64,000 nucleotides of DNA from Aphrocallistes beatrix. Taxonomy: Eukaryota > Porifera > Hexactinellida > Sceptrulophora > Aphrocallistidae. The position numbers were made by a program, and so were the translations under genes. The notes below the pieces were generated by a model that saw only the letters and a program-made list of their open reading frames with translations, was not told the DNA's origin and searched no databases. The DNA lies in NCBI GenBank assembly GCA_963281255.1, contig OY725493.1, forward strand, positions 4,495,857 to 4,559,856. Reading direction: 5' to 3'. This document shows, in pieces, positions 63,808-64,000 of the stretch (position 1 is its first letter; each line of letters begins with the position of its first letter).

Positions 63808-64000
63808 TTACAAGGGCTTTGAGTTAGGCTTATACTCGAATCTCCAATTATCATACATACTGGTCTTTGAGAGGTGTACAATCAACTTTCCATAATATAA
63901 TTTGTAGTCGGCTTTGTCTAGTTCTTTCCCGTTGAACTTGATGCTTTTAGGAGGCAACACAACACCAAGTATGATGAGCTCAGCAAGTTTGGGGATATCA
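63808..64000 (-). CDS. C-terminal end of a GH31 alpha-glucosidase-like protein (partial)
   Basis: The minus strand reads open from base 64000 to a TAA at 63808-63810, giving 63 codons plus stop: IPKLAELIILGVVLPPKSI, KFNGKELDKADYKLYYGKL, IVHLSK, ending EYKPNSKPL. The pattern 'L..L.ILGV..PP.S...NGK.....Y......L.V.L' matches the small C-terminal beta-domain of GH31 enzymes such as acid alpha-glucosidase and sucrase-isomaltase. The catalytic domain lies outside the window. Another protein with a similar beta-sandwich end cannot be excluded. Confidence 0.5.
   Translation of the reverse strand, partial: DIPKLAELIILGVVLPPKSIKFNGKELDKADYKLYYGKLIVHLSKTSMYDNWRFEYKPNSKPL

Overview
The window is nuclear DNA of a ciliated or flagellated animal (possibly another holozoan), using the standard genetic code. 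The support is a set of animal-type genes: three TRAF-like genes (zinc fingers plus MATH), a SAM/PH/SH2 adaptor, a KNTC1/ROD-like kinetochore protein, a two-pore channel, DNAAF5, ENO4 and a DNHD1-like dynein heavy chain. Intergenic DNA is AT-rich and carries small hAT- and Mutator-like non-autonomous transposons. The species cannot be named from sequence alone. Nearly every gene reads as one uninterrupted exon, including a 15.1-kb dynein-like gene and a 5.4-kb KNTC1 gene. Only the TRAF-like genes show clear introns, one phase-0 intron each at the same place.

Layout. 0-8.4 kb: ARF GTPase, LSM7, KNTC1/ROD, and the 52-codon RPL39. 9.3-19.1 kb: DNAAF5, an RCC1-type propeller, a SAM-PH-SH2 adaptor, and a bacterial-looking TPR protein. 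20.3-23.1 kb: a large palindrome holding two nearly identical WD40-like genes tail to tail. It is interrupted by a 200-N gap whose two edges overlap exactly by 341 bp, so the gap is probably false. 24.8-32.4 kb: an orphan protein, sorbitol dehydrogenase, a stand-alone NHL propeller, a small C2H2 protein, and ELP3. 32.8-37.8 kb: a two-pore channel, mitochondrial complex I NDUFS4, and an orphan acidic protein. 38.2-44.2 kb: the TRAF-like tandem array with signs of gene conversion and hAT insertions. 46.2-63.4 kb: ENO4-like (minus) and DNHD1-like (plus), divergent from a shared 536-bp region. 63.8 kb to the edge: the last codons of a minus-strand gene resembling the C-terminus of a GH31 alpha-glucosidase.

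Functional themes. Housekeeping genes (ARF, LSM7, RPL39, ELP3, NDUFS4, SORD) are interspersed with a cilium/sperm set (DNAAF5, ENO4, DNHD1). In the last two, the canonical catalytic residues look lost: the dynein AAA1 has no Walker A or B, and the enolase has replaced metal ligands and the catalytic lysine. No CRISPR array, rRNA or confident tRNA was seen. The most notable observations are the ENO4/DNHD1 head-to-head pair of apparent pseudoenzymes, the TRAF array with homogenised zinc fingers, the WD40 palindrome with its spurious gap, and the SAM-PH-SH2 domain combination.
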